A stretch of DNA of 64,000 nt from Scleroderma bovista (GCA_037178675.1 JAYMGJ010000569.1:1-64000), one strand, 5' to 3'. Counted from the first letter of the stretch, positions 33,807 to 45,121 are shown. Notes: generated by a model from the sequence alone, not told the origin. A program made the numbers and translations.

Positions 33807-34357
33807 AACATTGTATGAATACCTACATATATGTTCATCACAACAATAATTGGTTAATCAAATATCGGCCAAAGCGACACATGTGATATAATGTTGCCAG
33901 GTTAACAATAAGGCAGAAATCACACAGGGAACACATTGGCATGAATGGGAATAGCACATGTCTGGGTGGAGGTGTCATCCGCATCTTCCAATACAATGGG
34001 TGCCGCAAATTGATATCTTATGCTGGTCATCAAGTTTGCAGCTGTGATGGCTGTAACCAATCATGGCCAGGTGGCAGTGGTGGCCGCCACTATGACAAGT
34101 ACAGCCATGGTATCACGACAAAAGAAAGGTATGCCATGGCAATGCGGCCAGAGAACCAGGGATAGCCGCTGCTGCCGAAGGACTGTTAGCACCATGGCGG
34201 CCAAAGCAGCAGGGTAGCCATGGAATTGCGGCCAAGGAGCTAGAAGTAGCAGAGTAGGCCCCACCTCCTGCAGTTCCCAAGGCACGCCGCTAAAGTGGTG
34301 TCACACAATGTGACAAGCCCCATATGATGGTGTCCCATGATTACATAACAGCCCCAG
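33807..34357. repeat. Degenerate satellite, left block
   Basis: From about 34060 the GCGGCC/CCATGG-rich units and then GGTGTCCCATGATTACATAACAGCCCC belong to the satellite also seen at 20.0-21.0 kb. The block is interrupted by the LTR at 34358. 33807-34050 holds nothing recognisable. Confidence 0.45.
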
Positions 34358-34996
34358 TGTCAAGACCATGCCCAACTCCGGACTCTTATCCGGTTACTCC
34401 GGTCGCATCGCAGCACTACAGCTCAACTCTGGACCTCTGCATGTCACTCCGGTCCCGGACGCGCACATACCCTTCCGCTAAGTGCAACCCTTTGCATTAA
34501 TCCCTATCCAGTTGTTACTTCACTTCTCTGTCAACCCTGTAGTACCGTGAGTTCTCCGTGCTCTGTTTATATCTTCTACCTTGTAGTACAAGGTAGAAGA
34601 TATATTTTCTCCGGACCTTACTTATTTTCATCGGACCTGATCTAGTCCCAGTGCCGGTTATCCCTTGTCCGCCCTTTGGGCTGTTTACTTGTCACCGTAA
34701 ATACTCGACCCTAGTTCTCCGTAGTATAAGTACCCTGTACTCCATCCTGTATACCTCAGTCCGAAATCAACCATAGTCTCTACTCCTGATCTTGTCCGTC
34801 TCCGTCTCTGTCTCTGTCTCCCCTTCTTGACCGGAACCTACGCAAGGGATCAACACTCATTGTCCTTAGTCGTTGAATCCAAACGGTCACCAACTCCGAC
34901 CGGACTAATCTCTTGTCCAGCCCTCTGCCCTCTCCCTTTGTCCATTTCCGTCCGGACCTGACCGAACCCCCTACCGGAGTAGACCCGGACTTGACA
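34358..34996 (+). mobile_element. Solo LTR, gypsy A family, TSD CCCAG
   Basis: This 639-bp LTR starts TGTCAAGACC and ends GGACTTGACA, flanked by CCCAG at 34353-34357 and 34997-35001. It carries TATAAGTACC and the self-primer-like CAGTCCGAAAT. A perfect 37-bp palindrome at 34568-34604 is absent from the other copies. Confidence 0.9.
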
Positions 34997-35039
34997 CCCA
35001 GGTGCTGTATCCTCCATAAGAGCAGGAGGCCCTGGATAT

Positions 35040-35756
35040 CACTGCAAGCATTTCTGAATGTTTTATGACAAAACATTATAAAAATATCGAAGAAAGAGAT
35101 ACTCTTTTATTTACAATTTTGTTTAACAAAAAACACCAATATCATACAGCATCATTTTGTCATTTTCTTTGCCAGAACATCATTTGAGATCATTTCTTAT
35201 GTTGGAACTATAAAAAATTTAACCTTTTTCTTCTGCCTGTTCCTTGAAAAACAAATAAAGAAAAGAAGATGTAACTTTTCTCATAGCAAGAATTTCAGCA
35301 TGGTTTATTAGAAATGAAATACTATATTATTTCTAAAAACATATTGAAAGAAAACAATAGATTTTTTTTCAAGAAACATGATTGTTCCTGGATACTGATT
35401 GGCTGGCTAGAGTGTTATGACCAAAAAATTATAGCATATTTCCTAAACATTTATTTTTATGGAATAGAGTATCTTTTGATTCAATTTTTCACTGCAGAAA
35501 ATTGAAAATGCTTGCTGTGGGAAAATTTACATTGTTATTTCTTTATTTGTTTTGCAAGGGACAGGCAAAAGAAAAAGGTTAAATATTTTATATGCTCAAC
35601 ATAAGATCTCAAATCATGTCTTGACACAAAAATGACAAAAATAATACTGTATGATATTTGTCTTTTTTATTGAAAAAAATTGTAAATAACAGAGTATCTC
35701 TTTCTTCTATTTTTTTACAATGTTTTGTCATGAAACATTAGGAAATGCTTGCAGTG
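35040..35756. mobile_element. MITE copy 5, TSD TAT
   Basis: This 717-bp copy runs from CACTGCAAGC to GCTTGCAGTG, flanked by TAT at 35037-35039 and 35757-35759. It sits in the degenerate satellite. Confidence 0.9.
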
Positions 35757-36400
35757 TATAGTGTTCTCTATTCTATTATAGAGCCCAACAAATAGGAGTG
35801 AGTAGGAGGGCTGCAGTGCCAGTGTCCCGTGCTTTGCATCAGGCCCTAAATATGGTTTGCCGTTTCTGTTGGCAGGCCAGAGGAATAGTGTGTTTTGGGC
35901 TTTGATCAGGCTGTAACAACAGAGTCCCTTTCTTACCAAAGGGCCACGGAACTATTGTCCCTTGCATTCCAATGGGCTGTGCGGAGACTGTACCTTTAAG
36001 GGGTGCTAGCCACAGGTGTGGTGTCCCATAACTCTGGGCAAGCCCTGGAGACAGTGTCATTTATAGTCAGTGTGCCCAGCATATGTGTTCAGTCTGACAG
36101 GCAATGGCCATGGTATCCCATAGCATTGGCAGGCCCTAGCAGAGGTGTTATCTAGCTATGTAGGCAAACCTTGCAAGTACATTTTAAAGTGACAAGCCAT
36201 GAATGGGGTGTCCCACAGGATTAAACAAGCCCTTAATGCGGGTACAACTATATAGTTGGGAAGGCATGTGGATAGGTGTCCCATTGAGTGCGTTGGGCCA
36301 CAAAGTTGATCTCCCTGTATACCCATCAGGCCCTAGATACTATGCCCTCTATATAGATGTATCACCGTGCATATAGTGTTAACTAACTACTGTTAGGCCA
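35757..36400. repeat. Degenerate satellite, right block
   Basis: The same GTGTCCC...GGGCC units appear as at 20.3-20.7 kb, with a long matching stretch (TCCCATAGCATT ... AGAGGTGTTATC ... AAAGTGACA). I see no gene. Confidence 0.6.
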
Positions 36401-36570
36401 AGATCCAGCATGAGGAACCATCGGCACTAAATTGATGCAGCAATAGATGCGGCTGACACATAACACCTGGCACCACATATCAGCAGCACTGGATATCAGC
36501 GGCACAACATCTCGTTGAACATGCCGGAGTGTTGACTTTGCCGCACTGTTGACCATGCCACAATGCTGAT
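36401..36570. repeat. KDZ-type subterminal repeats
   Basis: The motifs CGGCACAACA, CGGCACTAAA and TTGCCGCACTGTTGAC recur here, as at 22.7-23.5 kb and 31.4-31.6 kb. This is a possible end of a KDZ-like element. Confidence 0.4.
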
Positions 36571-36886
36571 TGACCAGCTCACTATGGTGTTATTGCTGCC
36601 ATCACATTTCCACCACACTGCCTCCATTGCATACTGGCTCACTTATTCTATTGGTATGCTACTCCTCTCAGCCTGAGTATTTTCATGACGACACCCATTT
36701 GTCCAGCTTAAGACTTTCACCCTACCCCGCGATGACAACAGAGCCACAGGCCCACCGTTGTCACTTGGTGACAATGCTGCCGGGGGCTGACCCCTGTGAT
36801 ATGGCAAAGCTCTAGTCATAAGTCTCACTTCCACCAGCCCATGTAGCACGGCCAATTGTCATTGTCCGCTGACCGTATAACACGGC

Positions 36887-37690
36887 CTACCCAGGTGCAT
36901 GGGCTCGAGCAACAACATCTTCAACCTCTCCTAACAATGTTGGAGTGGTAAGTCCAGAAAGATGGTTGTCACAGGACTCACTTTCACTGTGTACAACTGA
37001 CTCCACAAAGTGATTGTCGTTGCTTGGAGACACTTCGTCCACTGGGTTATCTCCAGCTGGGTCTACTCCACCGTCATTATCTCCAGTGAACATGGAGTGG
37101 GAGTTAGGTAAGGTTGAAGGGAGCTGAGAGAAGGTCCAAGTTTTACATATTCCCACAGGTCATGGGGGGTGGGATGGGCAGTCATCATTGTCACAAGCTG
37201 ACTGTTGATCTTGAGCAAGGATACCAGATGAGCACTGACTAGGAGGGGCATGGACATGAGAATTACATGGAGCAGTGCCTGAAGTATGACTTTCGGCAGC
37301 TGCAAGCCTCTGGAGTTGTGAGAACCGTGTCAGGGGAGCCAGCTGAGAATCATCTTTGTTGTCACCTTGTGTTCTGTAGGCGGTATTGGACCCACAGTTG
37401 GATGGGGCGGAAGAAGTTGGTGGTGAAGAAGCTCTGCGCAACATTGGAGCCAAAAATAATGATGAACTGTGGGAAGACAGATGAGAAGAGCTCTGCGATT
37501 TGGTGGACTGTGCACTGCTGGAAACAACAGGAGTCTGAGAAGGGACTCTGGAACCGAATGGTTGACTGAGCTGAGAGTGCATGAATGATGGCCGAGCTTG
37601 AAAGTCTTGAACTTGGGATGGCGACATTGACTGGGATGCCCACAGTGGAATTTGGCTCTCCTCATCATCATGAGAGTAACCAGGCGCCAT
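36887..37690 (-). CDS. Ser-rich hypothetical ORFs
   Basis: Two consecutive minus-strand frames (37690-37160 and 37156-36887) are rich in Ser, Gln and Asp (ESQIPLWASQSMSPSQVQDF; GDNDGGVDPAGDNPVDEVSP). No domain is recognised. They could be an exon pair of a transposon cargo gene or decayed sequence. Confidence 0.3.
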
Positions 37691-37929
37691 GGGGTTGACT
37701 GCTTGCCCCTGTGTAGCTACATCAAGGTGTCAGGTTGACAATTGGACATGTTTCGCAGTTTGAATGTGTTCAATATTCTGGAGCTGCTGAAGTTGCCCAC
37801 CGTCAGACACTTCCAGACACATCAGACACTTCCAGACAGTCAGACAAATTGTCATGTTGCTGATGTGACCTGCATAATGTAGGTAACACATTTTCCATCC
37901 AAAAAGCAGAGTGGAATCAGGGGTATTGA

Positions 37930-39483
37930 TCAGAGTGGAATAGAGTGCTGAAGGGAAAAAGCGGAGTCGATGAAACAGTGAGTGGAACTGGAATCAACAA
38001 GAGTGGAGACAGAAGAGAGTTCATAGATCAAGACAGAGACAGAGGGTATCAGAGAGTCAGAGTCGGAAAGAGCAGATGCATTGAGTCGGAGCTGCTTAGG
38101 TGTGCAGGCGGAGTCAACGCAGTCTCCAGGCTGCACAGGAGTACAGGAGCTGCAGACTATTTTTTTTGCCTCAGTAGACTTCTCCAAAGAAGTGGTCGGA
38201 GTTGTCGCCTGAGCAGCACGAGCCTTTGCAGTGTGTGAAGCAGACTTAGGGCAATCCTTTGCATTATGGCCAGCATCTCCACAGAAAAGACAGAGGGAGT
38301 TGGAGATGCGCCTTGAATGCTCAGTGGGAGTGAGTTTCCCATCCTTCCCAAGGACATTGGAGAGGTCTGGAGCAGATGCAGAGGAATTCTTTGTGGAGGA
38401 CTTTTGAGAGGACTTATCTTTATCCTTGTCCTTGCCCTTAGAAGTGGAGTTGGATGTAGCAGGAGTGGAGTTGTTTCTGGAGGAAGAGGAGTTGGAAGAG
38501 GACTGCTTTGACTTGTCGGAGGAGTTGCATGTGGACTTCTCCTGACGAGCACATTCAGCTTTGTGTTCCCAGTAGCGAGTGTCTATGGTCTGTGCAAGAG
38601 TGCAGAACTCGAACAGAGTATGAGGTTTGCCCACACAAAAAACTTCATCCTTAATCTGATCTGGAAGTCTGTTATAGAACATGTGGCGGAGCGCGCCTTC
38701 ACCATATCCTTTGACCTGGGAGGCATAGCGGTTAAACTCCACAAGATACTTATTAACTCTATGGTGGTCCTTCATGGACAACTGGTCCAGTTGATGCTCC
38801 ACATCTCTGACTGGATCGGGTGGTCTGAAATTGGTTCGGAGTTCAACAATAAACTCCTTATAGTCATCCATCCATAGTGGGTGGAGATCTGGATTGTCGG
38901 AGTTGGGGAGATCAGGTTCGAACCAAGCAAGTGCAGCACCTTTGAGGTAGGACTGAGCAAAAGCAACTTTGGCTCGGTTGGAGCGGAAGGAGTTTGGACA
39001 ATTCTGGAAGTTCAGTTCACATTGAACCAAGAACTCACAGAGTTTCTTAGAATCGGAGCCATCAAAGGTATCGGGTTCCCTGCATTTAGCACATGAGGAG
39101 GAGTCCTGAGTCTGAGAGGCAAGCCCTTCAATTGTGGTGACAAGATTTCCAAGTAGGAGCACATCTGGCAGAAGCGGAGTTGCAGCAGGAGATCCAACTG
39201 GAGTATGCAGACCTTCTCCATAGTCGTCTTCATTACCAGGGTCATCACCAGGGTCATCACCAGGGCCATCATCACCTGGCAGAGGTGGGTCTTCCTCATA
39301 GGGAGGAGCATCCTCAGGAAGCTCAACAATATGAGCAGAAGCAGAGGGAAGTGGAGCACGAGCGGAGAAAGACTGAAAGTTGGAGGCAGAAGGGAGAGGT
39401 CTCCGAGTACTGGTTAAAGCATTCAGAGCCAGGTCTCGCTCAGTGGAATGGGCTTGAGCATGGGTTTGAATCGTACAAGACAT
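37930..39483 (-). CDS. Gypsy G Gag with zinc knuckle and protease start
   Basis: This is the best-preserved Gag in the window, 517 codons from the ATG at 39483. The N-terminus is disordered and Pro/Asp-rich (residues 60-95). Capsid follows at about residues 130-300 (EFLVQCELNFQNCPNSF, RAKVAFAQSYLKGAALAWFEPDL, YWEHKAECARQE). Then come a Ser/Lys linker and a CCHC knuckle (CLFCGDAGHNAKDCP, about residue 400). The retropepsin begins at STLVDSSSTHCFID before truncation near 37930. It is related to, but clearly different from, the A family Gag. Pol beyond the protease is missing. Confidence 0.88.
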   Translation of the reverse strand: MSCTIQTHAQAHSTERDLALNALTSTRRPLPSASNFQSFSARAPLPSASAHIVELPEDAPPYEEDPPLPGDDGPGDDPGDDPGNEDDYGEGLHTPVGSPAATPLLPDVLLLGNLVTTIEGLASQTQDSSSCAKCREPDTFDGSDSKKLCEFLVQCELNFQNCPNSFRSNRAKVAFAQSYLKGAALAWFEPDLPNSDNPDLHPLWMDDYKEFIVELRTNFRPPDPVRDVEHQLDQLSMKDHHRVNKYLVEFNRYASQVKGYGEGALRHMFYNRLPDQIKDEVFCVGKPHTLFEFCTLAQTIDTRYWEHKAECARQEKSTCNSSDKSKQSSSNSSSSRNNSTPATSNSTSKGKDKDKDKSSQKSSTKNSSASAPDLSNVLGKDGKLTPTEHSRRISNSLCLFCGDAGHNAKDCPKSASHTAKARAAQATTPTTSLEKSTEAKKIVCSSCTPVQPGDCVDSACTPKQLRLNASALSDSDSLIPSVSVLIYELSSVSTLVDSSSTHCFIDSAFSLQHSIPL

Positions 39484-39511
39484 GGTAGAGTCGAGTAGAG
39501 CCTGTGCAAGA

Positions 39512-39526
39512 CTAGTACAAATATAC
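39512..39526 (-). other. Self-priming primer-binding site of gypsy G
   Basis: The minus strand reads GTATATTTGTACTAG immediately inside the LTR boundary. Twelve bases (39513-39524) are complementary to TAGTACAAATAT at the predicted transcript start of the same LTR family (15115-15126). Confidence 0.7.
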
Positions 39527-39700
39527 TGTCAAGCACCTACAATCTCCGCCTTGCTTCTGGGTGCTACTCCGACGAAAAAAGGGGACAAGTCCGACAGGAG
39601 GAGGTACAACTCCAAAGGGAGGAGTTCAGCACCTGAGGGAAGAGGAAGGAAGATGTAGGGTGAGGGCATTGGCTTCAGCTTATGTGCTGCGCCCTTGGAC
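39527..39700 (-). repeat. 5' LTR fragment of gypsy G
   Basis: This starts TGTCAAGCACC and is nearly identical to 14775 onward. It breaks off after CGCCCTTGGACA, where copia-derived sequence begins. Confidence 0.75.
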
Positions 39701-41918
39701 AATGCAAAGCATACTGCAGAACTCACTGCCTCTGACACCAGGAGAGTGCAAGCAGGAGGTGGCAGACAGTGTTGTGATGGCAGGATGCATGAATGGGATG
39801 GCCCAGTTAGCCAACCCACCTGAAATGGATGCAGATGTTGACAGGATGGCCTTGCTGGGCAGAGACCTGGCAGAGAGGGCTTGTGGAGTCAACGAGGGTG
39901 GATAAAAGATCACGGATGTCAACAGGATGGACTTGCTGGGCAGAGAACCAGTGGAAAGGGCCAGTGGAGTTGATGAGGGCAATGAGGAGTGTGAACACCA
40001 GTCACAACTCCAACAAACAAACTGCAAAAAGTGTCAGTGCAATGGAAACATGAATGGCAACATACCTAGCACACACAGACTGCCACTTGAAGGGGAGTGG
40101 ACAGTACATGCAAGCGGCAAGGCAAGAGACCCAAGAAGCAGTGCAAATGAGCCAAATGCAATGCCTGAGTGCATGCATCATCCAAACAAGTTGAGAGGGA
40201 CCAAGGATGCTGAAGGAGTTGAGTCCGAGGGCTGCAGAGGAGGTACGAGTGTGCATGCATGCATTGACGAGCTGGAAACGATCATCGAATGTTGCCAGCA
40301 ATTAGGCATGGCAAATGGTGATGGAGATCGCAGAGTCAAGCCCACGGGCATGCCAAACAAGTCTGATGCACTTGTAATTGTGTTGATCAAGTCAGAGAGC
40401 CTAGACAGCAGTGGGATACTGCATGTGCAGCTTGGAGGCATGAGATCGTGTTCAGGCGATGCAAACAGCTTTGAAAACCAGATGGAAGGGTTGACGGGCC
40501 AGGCGAATGTGTTGAGAGGGCAGACGGACACTTCAAACACATTGAACAGAGCTGAAATGGCTTGGATCAGAGATGGTGAGGGTGCAGGGATGTACCTGGG
40601 AATTGGAGGCGTGAAACACGTCGTAGATGCAATGAATGGTGTTAGATCTATAAACGTGCCAGAGACCATCAGCATAGACTTATCTAGTGGAAGCCCAAGA
40701 TGGGCCCCAGACAAGCCAAACAGCTTCAGAGACCACATGGATGCGTTTAGCATATGCACAGACATGTACTGTGTTGGAAATGACACAGAAATGACTACAG
40801 ACACACTGCAAATTGTCAGAAAACCTCCAAACGATTTGAAAACACCAAACTCAAACTCACCTATAGGGACTGCAAGATGGTGCCCAGACAAGCCAAATGG
40901 CTGCAGGAGCTGTGCAGATTGGTCAAGCATACTCACGGATGCACACTGCACTGGAAATGGGAGAGAAATGGCTGAAAATGATGCGAGAATCATCAGAACA
41001 GGTCAAATCAGACGAAGGATGCAAAACTCACCTAAAGGGTGTGAAATCGCGATGCCCGAGCTTCCTGGTCGATGGAAGATGAAGGATCATCTTTGGACGA
41101 GCTGAGAGCGGAGACAAGGTGATTGCGCTGAGTGTCCAGAGTGAGACAGTTGGCAATGGCAATGGCAATGGATACAGAGACAACAGAGGTGTTGGCGACA
41201 TGGGCAACACAACAAGCAGCGGCAATGTCAACTTGAAACAAGTCAAAGCAGTGCTGCTAGCTGCAGAGAGTCAGTATATGCACTACAGCCCAAGATCATG
41301 ATGAAACAACTCACCAGTGTCATCAAGGCCACCCACTGATCACACAAGGTGTCCATACGGAACCATTAGATGGTGACAGTGATGCGGAAGGCTCAAGATT
41401 GAGCAAATAAACATCAGCCAAATGAAAGAAGTCGAAACGACTCACCTGAGACATGCACATGCGATGGAGCCACCTGGGAATGCCTTAAATCGAGCCTATG
41501 GAGTCTATAGACCCAGGCATTGATGTGAATGAATCAAGATCACACCTAGAAACATCAGTCATGCGCTGGAAGTCGAGACAACTCACCTTGGATGTGTTAA
41601 CACAATCTGGTCAACATGGAGACCTAAAAAGTGAATCAGAAGTTACCTCCAAATATAGGATGCTGGGGGAGTATTGGCACAATGACAGAGACTACGATGA
41701 AACCATCTGTGCACTGCAATCAGTACAGATGACGTGACTTACCAAATCGGGTAATGATGCAAGAGTCACAAACCTTTGAACATCTCTTGGACACTCAAAC
41801 AACAGACTATACATTTGTTTTGGAACCATTAGGCACTCATTCCTTTGACATTTAATACCTCTTTGGTTTCATCTATTTTTTCTACTGTCCCTACTAACAC
41901 ATGCAGTTTAAGGGAGTG
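39701..41918 (+). pseudogene. Copia integrase-RT linker region and 3' remnant
   Basis: A 392-codon open frame (39927-41105) and neighbouring pieces match, in my memory, the long low-complexity linker of basidiomycete copia polyproteins. Key phrases: ANEPNAMPECMHHPNK, SPRWAPDKPNS and ARWCPDKPNGC (two copies of one unit), and VLLAAESQYMHYSPRS (41250-41297). The phrase DRMALLGRDLAERA is also duplicated at 39840 and 39925. No RT or RNase H follows. 41302-41904 is decayed, and a polypurine tract (TTAAGGGAGTG) ends at 41918. It should not be read as a host gene. Confidence 0.6.
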
Positions 41919-42118
41919 TGTTGAAAGTTAACCAGCATGTGTTACTGGTACTTCAGCATGTGACCACACAATGCTTACATAAGCATTTCGAGCATACTAT
42001 ACACAGTAGCTATTTTCATTAGTCCCTCAGTAGCTTGAATATCTACTGAGGGTAAGCAGTCCATACACACTCATTTTTACACATACTAACTTCATCAGCA
42101 AACCAGCCCTTCCCTATA
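41919..42118 (+). repeat. Copia 3' LTR (family F relative)
   Basis: This starts TGTTGAAAGTTAACC after a polypurine tract and ends near CTTCCCTATA. It shares GCTTACATAAGC, CCCTCAGTAGCTTG and CTACTGAGGGTAAG with the F elements at 12594 and 20700. It identifies family F as copia LTRs. Confidence 0.65.
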
Positions 42119-42555
42119 CAGTGCCACACAGACTTGTACAGAGTCACAGAGCCCACAGAAAGGTTCCCACTAATACAGAGCTTCACAGAGTGCACAGAGT
42201 CTATACTGCTCTGTACAGACCTATACAAACACCTCCCATTTGTACAGGTCTAGTGTTTCTGGGACTAGCACAAGGGCTATATACTAGGATTGACCATAAT
42301 GCCATCACCATACTCTTTCAAACTCTTATAGCACTCCAAATACTAGCATATAAAGCAACCAATATATTAGCAATTACTAACTACTACATACATGGTGTAG
42401 TTAGAGACACTACATAATATAATCCTAATCACAACTACCCACTCAAAGCAATTAACCTATATGAAAGTTGAGTTAGTGACAAGCTAGATCAAGTGAGTCA
42501 AACTACTTACAGAGTTGAAAGTGATTGTCAATTTTCAGCAGGCTAATAGCCTCTA
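42119..42555. other. Unassigned sequence
   Basis: This AT-rich sequence contains a duplicated ACAGAGTCCACAGAG-like segment near 42135-42215. I see no gene. Confidence 0.4.
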
Positions 42556-42845
42556 GTGGTGTTTGACCATAGTCAAATAACCTATTGGTACCATTATTAG
42601 ACAAGGTAACATGTAAAACTTACCTTTAGTTCCAGCACTAACATTTGTTGTGTAGTCAAATAACCTATTAGTAGCATTGTTAGATAAGTTAATATGTAGT
42701 GGTAGTGGGAAACTTACCATTAGCTCTGGCACTAACTTTTGTTGTGCAGTGAAATAACCTATTAGTAGCATTGTTAGACAAGTTAATATGTTGTGGTAGT
42801 AGGAAACTTACCATTAGCTCTGGCACTAACCTTTGTTGTGTTGAG
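42556..42845 (-). repeat. Three tandem 105-bp units with exon-intron structure
   Basis: Units of about 105 bp begin near 42560, 42650 and 42755. On the minus strand each contains an open 42-base stretch (LFHCTTKVSARAN-like) bounded by CTACTAATAG on the left and GGTAAGTTTCC on the right, with CTAAC in between. This looks like a short exon plus a ~63-bp intron, duplicated in phase. 42846-42976 shows only a continuing open frame. Confidence 0.5.
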
Positions 42846-42976
42846 CCCACTCCTACATAGTAGGAAAAGGCATCTGTTTGGTCAAGTTTGCCATGTTGCG
42901 CAAGAGACATGACAAACAGTGTCCACAATATGACTTGGTGCAAAAAGAGTTCTTTGTGCTCTTCCTCTGTTAAACC

Positions 42977-43372
42977 TCACAAAGAACACTGGGGCCATGG
43001 CATAATGGCGGGGTGCCAAGCTACCAATTCAGATTCAGATTTGCTGGCCTGAAAACAAGGGTCAGCAAGTGGAAAATGGAAACAGGAAGTATATACCTTT
43101 GCCTCAGCATCATCCAACATCAGCTGATTGGATGGCACAGCTGGAAGGGGCTCAGTCAGACACAAAACACAAGGTAAATGCATGTACTTACATTGGATTA
43201 TACAATGGCACAATTTTGCAATTCGCCCGGGTTGGACCTCAGACTTTGTGGTTTGCCTGGGTTGGACCTTGGTTGGTGAAGTGACAGAGGAGTTGAGCCT
43301 CCTTGACTTCCTAACACCAACTGGAGGGCCAATTTTCACGGGGACATCAGTGGATGGGCATTCAGCAGGCAT
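42977..43372 (-). CDS. Hypothetical basic protein fragment
   Basis: This 131-codon frame reads VGVRKSRRLNSSVTSPTKVQPRQTT and later CHCIIQCKYMHLPCVLC. A basic N-terminal half is followed by Cys/Pro-rich sequence. No domain is recognised. It lies upstream, on the same strand, of the tandem exon-like units, so both may belong to one spliced gene. Confidence 0.3.
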   Translation of the reverse strand: MPAECPSTDVPVKIGPPVGVRKSRRLNSSVTSPTKVQPRQTTKSEVQPGRIAKLCHCIIQCKYMHLPCVLCLTEPLPAVPSNQLMLDDAEAKVYTSCFHFPLADPCFQASKSESELVAWHPAIMPWPQCSL

Positions 43373-43639
43373 GGTAACAAACCCACAATAAACACAAAGT
43401 CACAAAGTGGGGTTCTTTGGGAACATGTAGTTACCTACAGGCCTTGCTGATGCAAATTCAAGTAGGACGGTGTCAGAAAAAAAAGAAAGAAATGAAGAAA
43501 AAAGGAAGGACTACTGTAAGTGAGTTGAGGAATAGTGGTAGAAAATGAAAGTGGGGAGATCTGAGGATGAAACCTGCTGAGCTTCCTATTTATGTCCTTG
43601 AGTGATAAGGTTACACAGCTAATTTATGAGCCCATGTAC

Positions 43640-43971
43640 CTGGTTAGGCCGTGTTTTATGGCCAGTGGGGGTTGACAATTGGCTGTATGTTATGGGCCAG
43701 TGGGGGTCAGGCCAGACTACAGGGTATTGCCATGATATATGATCCAGCCTGTGTGTGGAATTGTCACCATAATATAAGGTTGGGCCAGGATGCAGGTATC
43801 ACCATAGTGTATGGTCTGGCCAGGGTGTGTAGTTTAACCATAATATACAGTCCAGCCTGGGTGTGGGTGTCACCATAGTGTATGGTCAGGCCAGGGTATG
43901 AGTGCATATTGAACAGTCCAGCCTGGGTGTGGGGGTCACCATATTGTATGGTGGGGCCAGGGTAGGGGTGT
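43640..43971. repeat. Degenerate ~34-bp repeat (GTGTCACCATA...GGCCAGGG)
   Basis: About nine imperfect units carry TCACCATANTGTATGGTCNGGCCAGGGTGTG. The layout is close to the GTGTCCC satellite. 43373-43639 contains nothing recognisable. Confidence 0.6.
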
Positions 43972-44043
43972 TGTCATATCCATACTTTTCCCAGTTGCAA
44001 CTCTGGTCTAACCCTGGCCCGCCTGACCTCTCCTTAGGCATAG
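43972..44043 (-). mobile_element. 72-bp stump of a family C LTR
   Basis: The sequence TGTCATATCCATACTTTTCC through CCTTAGGCATAGAC matches the outer end of the LTR at 57427. It stops where a minisatellite begins. Confidence 0.75.
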
Positions 44044-44399
44044 ACAAATATGCCATATGCTACTGGTATGACAGTTACCAGTTGGGATGCTACCAGTATG
44101 ATAGTTACTGGTTGGTATGCTACCAGTATGACACTGACTGGTCGGTATGCTACCAATATGACACTGACTGGTCGATATGCTACCAGTATGACACTGACAG
44201 GTTGGTGTGCTACTGATATGACACTGACTGGTTGGTATGCTACCAATATGACACTGACCAGTCGGTATGCTACCGACATGGTCAGTATGCTACCGATATA
44301 ACACTGAGTGGTCAGTATGCTACTGGTATGATAGTTACCGGTTGGTGTGCTACTGATATGACACTGACCGGTCAGTATGCTACCAGTATGATACTGACC
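44044..44399 (+). repeat. 30-bp minisatellite
   Basis: About eleven to twelve units of GGTATGCTACCAGTATGACA plus CTGACTGGTC fill the gap between the C LTR stump and the A' LTR. Because the unit is a multiple of three it keeps a frame open (YQYDTDWSVC). Confidence 0.85.
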
Positions 44400-45011
44400 T
44401 GTCAAGTCCAGGTCTACTCCAGTAGGGGGTCCAGTCAAGTCTGGACGGAAATGGATGAAGGAGAGGGGCAGAGGCTGGACAAGGGGTTTAGTCCGGCCGG
44501 AGTTGAGACCAATTGGATTCAACAACAAGAGGATCGAGCGGTGATCCCTTGTGTAGGTTCCAGTCAGGCAGAGATGGAGATGGAGACAGACAGAGTATGG
44601 GAGTGGAGACTAAGTTGATTTCAGACTGAGGTATACAGGACGGAGTACAGGATACTTATACTATGGAGAACTAGGGTTGAGTATTTACGGTGACAAGTAA
44701 GCAGCCCAAAGGGTGGACAAGGAATAACTGGAGTTGGGACTAGGTCAGGTCCAATGAAAATAAGTAAGGTCCGGAGAAAATACTACAAGGTAGAAGATAT
44801 AAACAGAGCATGGAGAACTCACAGTACTACAGGGTTGACAGAGAGGTGAAGTAATGACTGGATAGGGATTAATGCAAAGGGTCGCACTTAATGGAAGGGT
44901 ATGTGCGCATCCGGGACCAGAGTGATGCGCAGAGGTCCAGAGTTGGACTGTAGTGCTGCGATGCGACTGGAGTAACCAGATAAGAGTCCAGAGTTGGACA
45001 TGGTCTTGACA
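44400..45011 (-). repeat. 3' LTR of gypsy A'
   Basis: This 612-bp LTR in minus orientation runs from TGTCAAGTCC to GGTCTTGACA. It is preceded (to the right) by the polypurine tract CTAAGAGGGGGATAC at 45012-45026. The internal region therefore extends rightward. Confidence 0.85.
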
Positions 45012-45121
45012 GTATCCCCCTCTTAGGGGCTGAACCCATGAGGCCTGCCATGAGGTTGCCATATGGTCACTTAGGACAATGTGGAGTCTGGAGGCCATTG
45101 TCTGAGTGCGAAATGGGGATC

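Noticed and set aside
39927..41105. A 392-codon ORF that looks like a host gene
   Set aside because: Its phrases (SPRWAPDKPN, LLAAESQYMHYSPRS) match the linker of basidiomycete copia polyproteins, and it is followed by a PPT and copia-type LTR.
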